DNA of 64,000 nt from Propionivibrio sp964575415 (GCA_964575415.1 CAZNQL010000011.1:20025-84024); one strand, 5' to 3'. Shown: positions 30,164 to 39,617, counted from the first letter of the stretch. The notes: generated by a model not told the origin, from the letters alone. A program made the numbers and translations.

Positions 30164-31150
30164 TCAGCTTTCCAGGACGCCGAGACGGGCCGCCAGGAGC
30201 TCCTCGAGCGACACCAGCGCCTTGGTGAAACCGTCGATCCCCTCGGCAAGCTTGTCGTTGGCCATGCGGTCTGCGATGTGCATGCGCTCGAAAGCCGACT
30301 GATCCACGTGGATTTTTTCAATGGCTATTACCGCGGCTTTACCCGCGTCGAGCTTGCGCGGCAATTCGCCCTGCGCCGCCTGCAATTCGGCGAGCAAGGC
30401 CGGTGAAATCGTCAACAGATCGCAACCGGCCAGTTCGGTGATCTCGCCCATATTGCGGAAACTTGCGCCCATGACCTCGGTCTTGTAACCGAACTTTTTG
30501 AAATAGTTAAAGATTTTCGTCACCGACAACACCCCCGGATCTTCCTGCGGCGGGTAGGCATCGCGACCGGTGTCCTTCTTGTACCAGTCGAGAATCCGGC
30601 CGACAAAGGGAGAAATCAATGTCACGCCGGCCTCGGCGCAAGCAATCGCCTGATGCATTCCGAAAAGCAGGGTCAGGTTGCAGTGAATGCCCTCTTTCTC
30701 GAGAATCGACGCGGCCTGAATGCCTTCCCAGGTCGCCGCGATCTTGATCAGGACACGTTGGCGCGAAACGCCGTTGGCTTCGTAGAACGCGATGAGTTCG
30801 CGCGCCTTGGCGATCGTGGCCTCACCGTCATAGGAAAGACCGGCATCGACCTCGGTCGAGACCCGCCCCGGAATAATCTGGAGAATCTTTGTGCCAAAAG
30901 CAACCGCCAGACGCTCGAAGGCATGCGTGACGACCGTGGCTGCCGACGCCGCCGTTCCGCAATCCTGACGAGCCTGCCTCAAGGTCTCATCAACGATCCC
31001 CTGATACTGCGGCATCTGCGCCGCTGCGGTAATCAGGGAAGGGTTAGTTGTCGCATCTTGCGGCATGAAAGCCTCGATGGCCTGAATATCGCCGGTGTCG
31101 GCGACGACAACCGTCATTTCGCGCAATTGCTGGAGCAAATTATTGGACAT
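30164..31150 (-). CDS. tal: Transaldolase (TalB type)
   Basis: The 328-residue product begins LLQQLREMTVVVADTGDIQA and has PQDATTNPSLIT, the Schiff-base lysine in RVLIKIAATWEG, HCNLTLLFGMHQAIACAEAG and SPFVGRILDWYKK, all standard for TalB-type transaldolase of the pentose phosphate pathway. It transfers a dihydroxyacetone unit between sedoheptulose 7-phosphate and glyceraldehyde 3-phosphate. The ATG at 31150 matches the family start. It lies just upstream of comEC on the same strand (44-base gap). Confidence 0.96.
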   Translation of the reverse strand: MSNNLLQQLREMTVVVADTGDIQAIEAFMPQDATTNPSLITAAAQMPQYQGIVDETLRQARQDCGTAASAATVVTHAFERLAVAFGTKILQIIPGRVSTEVDAGLSYDGEATIAKARELIAFYEANGVSRQRVLIKIAATWEGIQAASILEKEGIHCNLTLLFGMHQAIACAEAGVTLISPFVGRILDWYKKDTGRDAYPPQEDPGVLSVTKIFNYFKKFGYKTEVMGASFRNMGEITELAGCDLLTISPALLAELQAAQGELPRKLDAGKAAVIAIEKIHVDQSAFERMHIADRMANDKLAEGIDGFTKALVSLEELLAARLGVLES

Positions 31151-31412
31151 GATGATTTCCCGATTTCTGATTGGAAAGAAAAGCGTCGAAAACCGATGCC
31201 GGTCCGACTGATGCGTCGATTCTAGCAAACCTGGATGACAGTTCAGAGAAGATAACAATTTGAGGCGAAAGGAACGGAATCGACGCAAGCGAATTGCATG
31301 CGGCCTATAACGAAGGTAATATCCCCGATCAACGTTGTTCAACGTTTCCAAAAAAGCATTTGCAGTCTAATGATTCATTATAAAAACAGAATGAGTCTTT
31401 TGGAGGGAAAAA

Positions 31413-32387
31413 ATGCGTCTTAAAACCCGGGTTCTCATCATTGTCACCGCCTCCCTGATCGGCTTGCTGATCATGGGTATCATCGGCCTTTACAGCATGC
31501 GCGTCAGCATGCTCGACGAACGCCGCGCCCAGATTACCCAGCTGCTTGATTTTGCGGATTCGCAGCTGCGCTACTTCCAGAGTCTCGAAACCTCGGGCAG
31601 ATTGTCCCGTGAAGAAGCCCAGACGCGCGCCAAGGAAGCTATCGGAGCGCAAAAACAGGGAGACAACAATTACTTCTTCATCCGCAATCTGGACAACGAT
31701 TATTTCGTCATGCACCCGCTCTCCCGGATGCTCGGCAAGCCGAATGATGGCGGGCGCATCGATGATGGCCGGACCGTGGTTCAAGCCTACCGCGACGCGC
31801 TGGCGACAAGCAAGGACAACAAGGGATTCCTCGAACTGAAAACCTTCAAACCCGGGACCAACGACGACAAACGCTACCCGAAGCTGAACGGCGTCCTTAA
31901 ATTTGAGCCCTGGGGCTGGATGCCGGGGATTGGCTTCTATCTGGATGACATCGACGCACGTTTCTGGAAACAGGCGACGTTCTTGTTGATCGTGGGTAGC
32001 GTCGTGGTCGTCTTCCTTTCCGTCCTCATCTTTCAGATGCGCACGGTTATTCTCAAGCAGCTCGGCGGCGAACCGCAGGACGCCGCCGAAAGCATGCGCC
32101 GGATCGCCAACGGCGACATGAACGTCGATATCGTGCTAGCCAAGGACGACAACAACAGTCTCATGGCATCGCTCAAGCTGATGCAGATGAAACTAAAGAA
32201 CATGACGGCCTCGATTCAGGAAAACACGACGGCCCTCACAGAACAGGTACAAGTTTTCGACGAAGTAGCCAAATCCTACGCCGAAACAAAATCGGAAGAT
32301 GAATTCACCGCGCTGATGCGTTGCGTCAAGAAACTGGGCAAAACAGCCGACATCCTTGGAAAATCGATTTCCAGATTCAAGCTGTAA
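31413..32387 (+). CDS. Cache-HAMP membrane protein without an output domain
   Basis: The 324 residues are: membrane helix (7-29), single Cache domain (about 35-185; NNYFFIRNLDNDYFVMHPLS and GFLELKTFKPG are sCache_2-like), second helix (about 190-210), HAMP (about 212-265) and a short coiled-coil tail ending LGKTADILGKSISRFKL. Chemoreceptors and kinases with this front end normally continue into a signalling domain; here the reading frame ends cleanly. TTTTGGAGGG precedes the ATG. The next gene, 63 bases on, may supply the output. It may signal by protein contact or be a naturally short receptor. Confidence 0.8.
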   Translation: MRLKTRVLIIVTASLIGLLIMGIIGLYSMRVSMLDERRAQITQLLDFADSQLRYFQSLETSGRLSREEAQTRAKEAIGAQKQGDNNYFFIRNLDNDYFVMHPLSRMLGKPNDGGRIDDGRTVVQAYRDALATSKDNKGFLELKTFKPGTNDDKRYPKLNGVLKFEPWGWMPGIGFYLDDIDARFWKQATFLLIVGSVVVVFLSVLIFQMRTVILKQLGGEPQDAAESMRRIANGDMNVDIVLAKDDNNSLMASLKLMQMKLKNMTASIQENTTALTEQVQVFDEVAKSYAETKSEDEFTALMRCVKKLGKTADILGKSISRFKL

Positions 32388-32450
32388 CGTGATGTCTTCT
32401 TGACATCATTTTGCGCCTTGTCGCAATTCAACGAACAGTTGAGGTGAAAA

Positions 32451-32978
32451 GTGAATGCAAATACGTCAGCCTATCTGAACCTCACCGCCAAAGGCCGGGA
32501 AGAAGTCGAACACCGGGCATACAAGCTCGACATCAAAAGGCGCAGCGTGTTGCTGCTGCTGGACAAGCCGCACACAATCGCGGAAGTGTTGCGTACGACG
32601 GTGTTTCCCGAGGAGGAAATCCTCGAAGGCATCCAGTTGCTGGTCCGCGACGGCTTCATCGAGCTCGCCCGTGAAGGCGCACAGCCTCCTGCGGCAACAC
32701 CGCCGCCTTCACCACCTCCGCATGCCCCAGCCTCAGCCGGCGGCCTCCGTCTCGATGACGAAATCATGCTTTCCGAAGCCAAATTCCTGCTCGTCGACTT
32801 CTGCGTTGATAGCTTCGGAACAGACTCTCAAGCCTTCGTCGACCAGATCCGCGCTTCCAAGACGGTTCGTGAACTCGAAAGCTATCTGAAACAAGTTTTC
32901 GACGCCACGAAAAAGCTCTGCCCCGACCGCTTGCCGATCCTGGCCGGCGTGGTCAAGGAAATCAACGAAACGGCCTGA
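32451..32978 (+). CDS. Two-domain protein with N-terminal winged-helix-like region
   Basis: GTG start at 32451 after GAGGTGAAAA. The 175 residues divide into an N-terminal part (about 1-75; RRSVLLLLDKPHTIAEVLRT, then EEEILEGIQLLVRDGFIELA) that reads like a winged helix, a proline-rich linker (about 78-95), and a C-terminal helical domain (about 100-175; SEAKFLLVDFCVDSFG, TRELESYLKQVFDATKKL-like). I do not recognise a named family. Its position after the Cache-HAMP gene suggests that the two form a sensor-effector pair. Confidence 0.6.
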   Translation: MNANTSAYLNLTAKGREEVEHRAYKLDIKRRSVLLLLDKPHTIAEVLRTTVFPEEEILEGIQLLVRDGFIELAREGAQPPAATPPPSPPPHAPASAGGLRLDDEIMLSEAKFLLVDFCVDSFGTDSQAFVDQIRASKTVRELESYLKQVFDATKKLCPDRLPILAGVVKEINETA

Positions 32979-33037
32979 GTCATCGCCAAAGGAACGACCG
33001 CGCTTGCCGATTCCGGTTTGCGCGGCTCCGGCCGGGA

Positions 33038-33736
33038 CTATTCAGGGCTGCCCTGAATACGTCCATCGCGCAGGGTCAATATCCGGTCGGCCCGCGCCGC
33101 CAGATCCAGATCATGGGTAACGATCACGAAACTGGTCCGGTGCGTACGATTGAGTTCGAGCATCAGTTCGAACACGCCTGCCGCCGTTTGTCGGTCGAGG
33201 TTCCCCGTCGGCTCGTCGGCCAGCACGCAAGCGGGTCCCGTAACCAGCGCCCGCGCGCTCGCCGCCCGTTGACGCTCGCCGCCCGAAAGTTCAGCCGGGG
33301 TGTGGTCGAGCCGGTGCGACAGGCCGACTTCTTCCAGTACCGCTGCCGCGCGCGCTTCCGCCTCGGCTTTCGGCATGCGCCGGATGTAGAGCGGCATGGC
33401 GACATTTTCCAGCGCTGTGAATTCCGGCAGCAGATGATGAAACTGATAGACGAACCCCAGATGCCGGTTGCGTAGTTCGCCGCGCTCGGCATCGCCAATT
33501 TCAGACAAATCGCGCCCCATCAGCCGGATCGATCCACCGCTCGCGGCATCAAGCCCGCCGAGCAAATGAAGGAGGGTGCTTTTTCCAGAACCTGAAGCGC
33601 CGACGATCGCCACGCGTTCGCCAGCCAGGATTTCAAGGTCGACGCCGTCGAGGACCGGCACTTCGACGCCCGCGCCCTGCCGATAGATTTTCTGCAAGCC
33701 CTGGCAGGCCAGAACGGCTTCTTCCCTATCACTCAT
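33038..33736 (-). CDS. lolD: Lipoprotein-releasing ABC transporter ATP-binding protein LolD
   Basis: The 232 residues have Walker A GASGSGKS, Q-loop FVYQFHHLLPEFTALENVAMPL (the HHLLPEF loop is typical of LolD), signature ELSGGERQRAASARAL and Walker B CVLADEPTGNLD. LolD powers release of outer-membrane lipoproteins from the inner membrane to LolA. The ATG at 33736 overlaps the end of the permease gene by 8 bases. The unusual ERQRAASA instead of ERQRVAIA is a small change in the helix after the signature. Confidence 0.92.
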   Translation of the reverse strand: MSDREEAVLACQGLQKIYRQGAGVEVPVLDGVDLEILAGERVAIVGASGSGKSTLLHLLGGLDAASGGSIRLMGRDLSEIGDAERGELRNRHLGFVYQFHHLLPEFTALENVAMPLYIRRMPKAEAEARAAAVLEEVGLSHRLDHTPAELSGGERQRAASARALVTGPACVLADEPTGNLDRQTAAGVFELMLELNRTHRTSFVIVTHDLDLAARADRILTLRDGRIQGSPE

Positions 33737-34976
33737 AACGCAGCGCCTCCGCCGGATTGACGCGCGATGCACGCCAGCTGGGATAAATCGTCGCCACCAG
33801 CGAGAGCACGAAAGAGACGCTGGTAATCGTCGTCACGTCCCGCCACTGCAATTCGGAAGGCAGCGTGGAAATGTAATACACCTCCTTGGATAAAAACTGA
33901 GTGCCGAGCAGGCGCTCGATGAACGGCACGACGACATCGACGTTGAGCGCCAGCGCGACGCCGCCGGCCACGCCGAGCGCCAGGCCAATGAAGCCAATCA
34001 ACGCCCCTTGCACCATGAACACGGCCATGATGCTGCCCGGGCTGGCGCCGAGGGTGCGCAGGATGGCGATGTCCGCCTGCTTGTCGGTCACGGCCATGAC
34101 CAGCGTCGACACGATGTTGAACGCTGCCACGGCGACGATCAGTGAGAGGATGATGAACATCATGTTTTTCTCGATCTGCACGGCGCGGAAAAAATTGGCA
34201 TGGCTGCGCGTCCAGTCGCTGAGATAGGCCGGGGTATCCAGCGTATTGGACAGTTGGCGTGCGACCAGCGGTGCCTTGAACAAATCGTCCAACTTCAGAC
34301 GCACGCCGGACACACGGTCGTCCATGCGGTACAAGCGCTGCGCGTCCTCCATGTCGATCAGCGCCAGGCCACTGTCGTACTCGAACATGCCAACCTCGAA
34401 GAGCCCCGTGACGTTAAAAGTCTTTAGGCGCGGGATGACGCCGGCTGGCGTCACGACGCCTTGCGGCGCGATGACAGTCACCTTGTCGCCGACGAAAATG
34501 CCGAGCGCGCGCGCCAGTTCGCTGCCGAGAACGATGTTGAACGCGCCCGGCGTCAGCGAATCGAGCAACCCTTCCTTCATGTGCGACCGAAAATCGGCGA
34601 CCTTATCCTCGAGATCGGGAACGATACCGCGCACCATCGCACCGCGCACCGACGGCCCGAACGACAACATGCCCTGCGCCTGCACGTAAGGCGCTGCGGC
34701 AAGGACATGGGCCTGGCGCGTAGACTGTTCGGCGACACGTTGCCAGCCGGCCATTTGGCCGGAAGCACCGCTGATCTGCACGTGCGAGACAACCGAGAGG
34801 ATGCGTCCGCGCAGCTCGGTCTGAAAACCGTTCATCACCGAGAGGACGACGATCAGCGCCGCGACGCCAAGTCCGATACCGAGCATCAAAATCAGCGAAA
34901 TGAACGAAATGAAATGATTGCGCCGCTTGGTACGCGTGTAGCGCAGGCCGATCAGCAATTCATAAGGGAGAGCCAT
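33729..34976 (-). CDS. lolC: Lipoprotein-releasing ABC transporter permease LolC/LolE
   Basis: The 415 residues follow the LolC/LolE plan: helix 1 (FISFISLILMLGIGLGVAALIVVLSVMNGF), a large periplasmic domain, then three helices containing ADIAILRTLGASPGSIMAVF and the end SWRASRVNPAEALRYE. The opening LPYELLIGLRYTRTKRRN is diagnostic. Only one permease gene is present, so a homodimer of the LolF type is likely. It is translationally coupled to lolD. Confidence 0.93.
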   Translation of the reverse strand: MALPYELLIGLRYTRTKRRNHFISFISLILMLGIGLGVAALIVVLSVMNGFQTELRGRILSVVSHVQISGASGQMAGWQRVAEQSTRQAHVLAAAPYVQAQGMLSFGPSVRGAMVRGIVPDLEDKVADFRSHMKEGLLDSLTPGAFNIVLGSELARALGIFVGDKVTVIAPQGVVTPAGVIPRLKTFNVTGLFEVGMFEYDSGLALIDMEDAQRLYRMDDRVSGVRLKLDDLFKAPLVARQLSNTLDTPAYLSDWTRSHANFFRAVQIEKNMMFIILSLIVAVAAFNIVSTLVMAVTDKQADIAILRTLGASPGSIMAVFMVQGALIGFIGLALGVAGGVALALNVDVVVPFIERLLGTQFLSKEVYYISTLPSELQWRDVTTITSVSFVLSLVATIYPSWRASRVNPAEALRYE

Positions 34977-35081
34977 CAGTCAGCAGATGCCATGCAATGT
35001 TTCAGGTGGGGGGACACGCAAAGTCGCTATGGTACACTTTTTCCCCTTCATCATCGCTCGTCCCCGACCCAGCCAGACTTC

Positions 35082-36131
35082 ATGTCCCTCACGCTGCTCA
35101 TTCCCGAACTGCTCTGGCCAGAGCCTCAAGATGACCGCGCTTTTGATGGGCTTTCTTGTCCGTCGCTGTCAACGCTGCTGGCACGCAGCCGTTTCCTGCG
35201 CGAACCGAGTCAGGCCTTTGAATCCTGTCTCGCGGGCCTCTGCGGGCATTTCGGGACAAGCGGTCTGGCGGCACTGCGCCGGCTCGGCGAAATCGCCCCC
35301 GCTGCGGATGAAGAACCCCCATCTGGAACCTGGATTTGCGCCGACCCCGTGCACCTCCACTTCCGACAAGAGCGACTGATCCTTGCCGACGCTTCACGCC
35401 TTAACATCTCGCCGGAAGAAGCCGGCCAGCTTGCCGCAACACTCAACGAACACCTCGCCGACACCGGAAACCTGGTCGTCGCTACGGCCGACCGTTGGTA
35501 TCTGCGCATGGCCGGGAATGTGGCGTCCGAGCTTGCCACAATACCGCCGCTCTCTGCCGTCGCCGGACGCAGCGTCGAAACGATCCAGCCCGAATCGCGC
35601 GAATTGCGCCGGCTGCTCAACGAAGTACAAATGCTGCTGCACGCCCACCCCGTCAACTGCCGACGCGAAGAAAACGGAAAGATGACGATCAACAGCCTCT
35701 GGCTCTGGGGTGCCGGCAACCAGCCGGAAAAAACCGAGAACCCATTCGATACCATTTGCAGCAACAGCCCGCTGGCGCGCGGCCTCGCCCGGGCTGCCGC
35801 AATTCCTGCCAGCCCCGTTCCCGCCGAGGCGACTGCTTTGCTGCAAGCAAAGGGAAACAACACCAACTCGCTCGTCGTCATTGAAGACCTGCTCGCGTCC
35901 GCACAATACCAGGATGCCGACGCCTGGCGTACGGCCCTGAATGAACTTGAAACCCGCTGGTTCGCGCCGCTGCGTTCAGCGCTGTTTTCCGGCCGCATCC
36001 GGCAACTGCGCATCGCGGCCCCAACGGCATACGGTTCGCTTTTCTGGACGATCCAACGCCACGATCTGTGTAAACTGTGGCGGAAACCGCAAGCGCCGGA
36101 AGCGCTCGTCAAATCGCTCACCGGAAGCTGA
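35082..36131 (+). CDS. RpfE-like conserved protein upstream of recJ
   Basis: The 349-residue product starts LTLLIPELLWPEP and contains WICADPVHLHFRQERLILAD, WYLRM, MLLHAHPVNCRREENGKMTINSLWLWGAG and SLFWTIQRHDLCKLW. This set of segments is shared by a proteobacterial family placed directly ahead of recJ and sometimes named RpfE (after the Xanthomonas gene) or phosphoglycerate-mutase-like. The biochemical function is not established. I use the ATG at 35082; the frame is open further upstream but that part lies on the antisense side of lolC. It precedes recJ by 22 bases. Confidence 0.75.
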   Translation: MSLTLLIPELLWPEPQDDRAFDGLSCPSLSTLLARSRFLREPSQAFESCLAGLCGHFGTSGLAALRRLGEIAPAADEEPPSGTWICADPVHLHFRQERLILADASRLNISPEEAGQLAATLNEHLADTGNLVVATADRWYLRMAGNVASELATIPPLSAVAGRSVETIQPESRELRRLLNEVQMLLHAHPVNCRREENGKMTINSLWLWGAGNQPEKTENPFDTICSNSPLARGLARAAAIPASPVPAEATALLQAKGNNTNSLVVIEDLLASAQYQDADAWRTALNELETRWFAPLRSALFSGRIRQLRIAAPTAYGSLFWTIQRHDLCKLWRKPQAPEALVKSLTGS

Positions 36132-36153
36132 TCACCGCATAACACCTTCAAAA

Positions 36154-37860
36154 ATGACCCAACTCAAACCCCGCCGCGTCCCACCGCACATCCAGTGGCA
36201 GCTCGAACAGCAAGGCGTCCATCCACTGCTCGCCCGCATCTACGCCGCGCGCGGCGTGCAGACGAAAAGCGAACTCGACTACGAACTCAAGTCGCTGCTG
36301 CCGCCGGCGCAGCTTTCCCGGGCCGACGAGGCCGCCGTCCTGCTTTCCGATGCCATCGAAGCGCAGGCGCGCATCCTGATCGTCGCTGACTACGACTGCG
36401 ACGGCGCCACCGCCTGCGCCGTCGGCATCCGCGCCCTGCGCGCCCTGGCCGGCGACAGCGGCGCCGTCATCGACTATCTCGTCCCCAACCGCTTCACCTA
36501 CGGCTACGGGCTGTCGCCCGAGGTCGTCGACCTCGCGGCGACGAACAACCCCGACCTCATCGTCACCGTCGACAACGGCATCGCCAGCATCGAGGGCGTC
36601 GCCCGCGCCGCCGAACTCGGCATCGCCACACTGATCACTGACCACCATTTGCCGGCCGAGACCTTGCCGACTGCCGACTGCATCGTCAACCCGAACCAGC
36701 CGGGCTGCAATTTCCCGAGCAAATGCATCGCCGGCGTCGGCGTCATGTTCTACGTCATGCTCGCCTTGCGCGCCGAACTGCGCGAGCGCGGCTGGTTCGC
36801 CGACGGACGCCGGGAGCCCAATCTCGGCGCCCTGCTCGACCTCGTCGCTCTGGGCACCGTCGCCGACGTCGTCAAGCTCGACCGCAACAACCGCATCCTC
36901 GTCGACCAAGGCCTGAAGCGCATGCGCGAAGGCCGGCTGACCCCCGGACTGCGCGCGCTCTTTCGTGCCGCCGGCCGCGACCCGGCCAAGGCGACCAGCC
37001 TCGATCTCGGTTTCATCGTCGGCCCGCGCCTGAACGCCGCCGGCCGGCTGTCGGACATGTCGCTCGGCATCGAGGCGCTGATCACCGACGACGAAGGGCG
37101 CGCGCTGGCCATCGCCCAGCAGCTCGACGCCCTGAATCGCGAACGCAAGGACATCGAAGCCGGCATGCAGGAAAGCGCGCAATTGCATCTCGAAAAATTC
37201 GACGACGCCGACGGCCCCGGCATCGTACTTTTCGACCCCGATTGGCATCAGGGCGTGATCGGCATCGTCGCCTCGCGCATCAAGGAAAGGCTGCACCGGC
37301 CGGTCTTCGTCTTCGCGCCCGGCGACAACGGCCAGCTCAAGGGATCGGGACGCTCGATCCCCGGCCTGCACCTGCGCGACGCGCTCGACCTCGTCGCCAA
37401 GCGCGCGCCCGGCCTGTTGCTGCGCTTCGGTGGCCACGCCATGGCCGCCGGCGCGACTATCCTGCACGACGACTTTCCGCGTTTTCGCGAACTCTTCGCG
37501 CAGATCGCCGACGAACTGCTCTCGCCCGCCGATCTGACCCGCACGCTGGAGACCGACGGCAACCTGGAGGCCGGCCATGTCTCGATCCAGACCGCGCGCC
37601 TGCTCGAAAACGAGGTTTGGGGACAAGGTTTCCCGCCGCCGCTGTTCGAAGACGAATTCATCGTCGAGAATCAGCGCGTGCTCAAGGAAAAACACCTGAA
37701 ACTGCGCCTGCGCAAGGATGCGCTGCGCATCGACGCCATCCAGTTCAACTTCAGCGTTTCGCCCGGCACAAAAAACCGCGCCGCCTACCGGCTATCGATC
37801 AACGAGTACAACGGCGTGCAGACGCCGCAGCTGATGATCGAACACCTTGAGAACTGCTGA
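36154..37860 (+). CDS. recJ: Single-stranded-DNA-specific exonuclease RecJ
   Basis: The 568 residues have the DHH phosphoesterase motifs (ILIVADYDCDGATACAVG; DLIVTVDNGIAS; LITDHHLPAE), the DHHA1 domain (GFIVGPRLNAAGRLSDM; GRSIPGLHLRDAL; RFGGHAMAAGATI) and the C-terminal OB fold. RecJ degrades single-stranded DNA 5' to 3' in RecF-pathway recombination and mismatch repair. Length and order are standard. It forms a two-gene unit with the RpfE-like gene and is followed by inverted repeat D. Confidence 0.96.
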   Translation: MTQLKPRRVPPHIQWQLEQQGVHPLLARIYAARGVQTKSELDYELKSLLPPAQLSRADEAAVLLSDAIEAQARILIVADYDCDGATACAVGIRALRALAGDSGAVIDYLVPNRFTYGYGLSPEVVDLAATNNPDLIVTVDNGIASIEGVARAAELGIATLITDHHLPAETLPTADCIVNPNQPGCNFPSKCIAGVGVMFYVMLALRAELRERGWFADGRREPNLGALLDLVALGTVADVVKLDRNNRILVDQGLKRMREGRLTPGLRALFRAAGRDPAKATSLDLGFIVGPRLNAAGRLSDMSLGIEALITDDEGRALAIAQQLDALNRERKDIEAGMQESAQLHLEKFDDADGPGIVLFDPDWHQGVIGIVASRIKERLHRPVFVFAPGDNGQLKGSGRSIPGLHLRDALDLVAKRAPGLLLRFGGHAMAAGATILHDDFPRFRELFAQIADELLSPADLTRTLETDGNLEAGHVSIQTARLLENEVWGQGFPPPLFEDEFIVENQRVLKEKHLKLRLRKDALRIDAIQFNFSVSPGTKNRAAYRLSINEYNGVQTPQLMIEHLENC

Positions 37861-37881
37861 TTATCCTGAAAATTCGATTTC

Positions 37882-38012
37882 ACCACGGCGAGCACGGCGA
37901 TCACAGCGGAAAAACAAAAGCTTGTGCGGTTTTGTTTAATCAGCCATAGGGTAAGCACAGAAGAACGCCAATAACTTAAGCTTTTCGCTGTGCCCGCCGT
38001 GCTCGCCGTGGT
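37882..38012. repeat. Intergenic inverted repeat D (GGCGAGCAC units)
   Basis: The left arm (37882-37922) starts ACCACGGCGAGCACGGCGAT and ends AAAAGCTT. The right arm (37978-38012) is its near-perfect complement, ending CTCGCCGTGGT. Only a few bases differ over 35. The 55-base centre is AT-richer. It lies between the convergent recJ and sirtuin genes and is the cleanest of the four related elements. Confidence 0.75.
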
Positions 38013-38033
38013 TAACTGTTTTTTTCACGTTGA

Positions 38034-38804
38034 TCATTCCTCGTCGCCGAAAACCGCCTCATAGAGGCAAGCCAGCGTATCGGCCGCACCCACCGGGATA
38101 CGGCAATCGACGTGATTGGAAAGCTGGGTGATCGCCGGATTGATCTCGACCGTCATCACGCCGGCGTCGAGCGCCTGAATGACCGGCTCGACGATGTACG
38201 GAAAAACCGCGCTGGTGCCGACGATGAACACCATGCCGAAACCGCGCTGGCATTCTTCGGTGAAGCGCTGCAACGCTGCCTCGGGCAGGACCTCGTTGAA
38301 AAGCACGACCTTCGGCCGCACGATAGCGCCGCAAACCGCGCAGCGTGGCGGCACCTCGGGATCGTCGGCACGCGCCTCTGTACCGCACTTCGGACAAAAA
38401 CGCTCCCGCAGCGTACCGTGGATTTCGATCACATTCGTGCTGCCCGCCGCCGTGTGCAAACCGTCGACGTTCTGCGTCAGCACCACCACTTCGACGCGTT
38501 TCTCCAGTTCGGCAATCACGTAGTGCGCCGCGTTCGGTTTCACGCCCTCGCAGTTGTGCTGGATCTGCGCGAGATACTTCCAGGTAATCTCGGGATGCTC
38601 GGCAAAACAGCCGCCGGACATCGCCTCCTCGATCGGCAGTCCGTCTTCTGTCGTTTCGCTGTTGTACAGACCACTGACGCCGCGATAGGTCGGCAAGCCC
38701 GAATCGGCCGACACGCCGGCGCCGGTGATGAAGAGCACCCGGCCCGCATCCACAAGCTGGCTGGCGATCTCGTGACAAATCAGTTCAAGGCTGGCTTCAT
38801 TCAT
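38034..38804 (-). CDS. Sir2-family NAD-dependent protein deacylase, zinc-binding type
   Basis: The 256 residues contain the sirtuin motifs FITGAGVSADSGLPTYRG, VVLTQNVDGLHTAAG, the catalytic His in IEIHGTLRE, two zinc pairs CPKC and CAVC, and the NAD-binding VGTSAVFPYI. It should remove acyl groups from protein lysines using NAD. It follows another, different sirtuin gene; intact, that gene would end inside this one's start (ATGAATGA), so the pair would be translationally coupled. Confidence 0.92.
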   Translation of the reverse strand: MNEASLELICHEIASQLVDAGRVLFITGAGVSADSGLPTYRGVSGLYNSETTEDGLPIEEAMSGGCFAEHPEITWKYLAQIQHNCEGVKPNAAHYVIAELEKRVEVVVLTQNVDGLHTAAGSTNVIEIHGTLRERFCPKCGTEARADDPEVPPRCAVCGAIVRPKVVLFNEVLPEAALQRFTEECQRGFGMVFIVGTSAVFPYIVEPVIQALDAGVMTVEINPAITQLSNHVDCRIPVGAADTLACLYEAVFGDEE

Positions 38805-38813
38805 GGCGATCCC

Positions 38814-39617
38814 TCACGGCGGCAATTGAAGATAGCGCTTCCAGTCCGCCGCACGCGACCGAAACCCCTGTTGCCCTTCCGAGTTCCGGCTCGGTCGGAT
38901 TGATGCGGATAAGTTGCCCCGGACCGATTCGCCCATCATGCGTACCGTCGGAATGCTCGTCCCGGCGCCGACCTCGACCACCACCAGGCGCTCGACCTGG
39001 CGTAGCCAGGAACGCATGCGCGCGTCTTGTCCGGCAGTGCGGCTTTCCAACCAGCCCCAGTCCCCGAACATCAAGATGTTCGGCCGCGCCATGCTACCAC
39101 AGCGCGGGCAGACCGGAAAATCCGATTCCAGCAGACAGTTCTCCTCGTCGACCGCGGGAACGTAATCGTCGGCCGGCCAGATGTCCTCACAACACCCGTC
39201 GACGCATTGCAGATGATGGATCGAGCCGTGGCACTCGTTGATCCGGCTGTCGTCGAAACCGGCCTTCTGGAACTGGCCGTCGACGTTGCTCGTAAACACG
39301 AAACAGCCATTCTCCATTCGCTCGCCCAACTCGCGCAGAATGCGGAAGCCGTCGTGCGGCACCGTGCGCCGGTAAAGATTGAGGCGATGCCCGTAAAATC
39401 CCCAGGCCAGCCGCGGCTGGCTCGCGAACGCCGCCGGGCTGGCGATGCTTTCGAAGCGGATGCGCGCCCGGCCGAGCGCCGGATATACACCCCAGAAACC
39501 CTGCGGCCCGCGAAAATCCGGCAGCCCGGAATCGATGCCCATTCCCGCACCGGCGGTAATCAACAGGCCATCGGCCTGGTCGATCAGGCGCGCGCAGCGC
39601 GCAAAATCAGCTGGCAT
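38814..39617 (-). CDS. Second Sir2-family protein, C-terminus frameshifted
   Basis: The sirtuin core is present: LLITAGAGMGIDSGLPDFRG, FVFTSNVDGQFQKAGF, the catalytic His in ECHGSIHHLQC, zinc Cys pairs and VVVEVGAGTSIPTVR. It differs clearly from its neighbour (large insert around FWGVYPALGRARIRF) and belongs to another sirtuin class. After MGESVRG the reading changes to low-complexity sequence, whereas the next frame gives QLIRINPTEPELGRATGV and AACGG-type family sequence (VACGGLEALSSIAA) with a stop at 38797. One G missing from the GGGG at 38917-38920 (minus sense) explains it. As read, the last 36 residues are out of frame; the catalytic core is intact. Confidence 0.85.
   Translation of the reverse strand: MPADFARCARLIDQADGLLITAGAGMGIDSGLPDFRGPQGFWGVYPALGRARIRFESIASPAAFASQPRLAWGFYGHRLNLYRRTVPHDGFRILRELGERMENGCFVFTSNVDGQFQKAGFDDSRINECHGSIHHLQCVDGCCEDIWPADDYVPAVDEENCLLESDFPVCPRCGSMARPNILMFGDWGWLESRTAGQDARMRSWLRQVERLVVVEVGAGTSIPTVRMMGESVRGNLSASIRPSRNSEGQQGFRSRAADWKRYLQLPP

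Noticed and set aside
34461..35081. Upstream extension of the RpfE-like frame
   Set aside because: It is antisense to lolC and unlike the family; ATG 35082 gives the usual start.
36148..37695. 515-codon minus-strand frame over recJ
   Set aside because: Antisense shadow of RecJ, Gly/Ala/Asp-rich without motifs.
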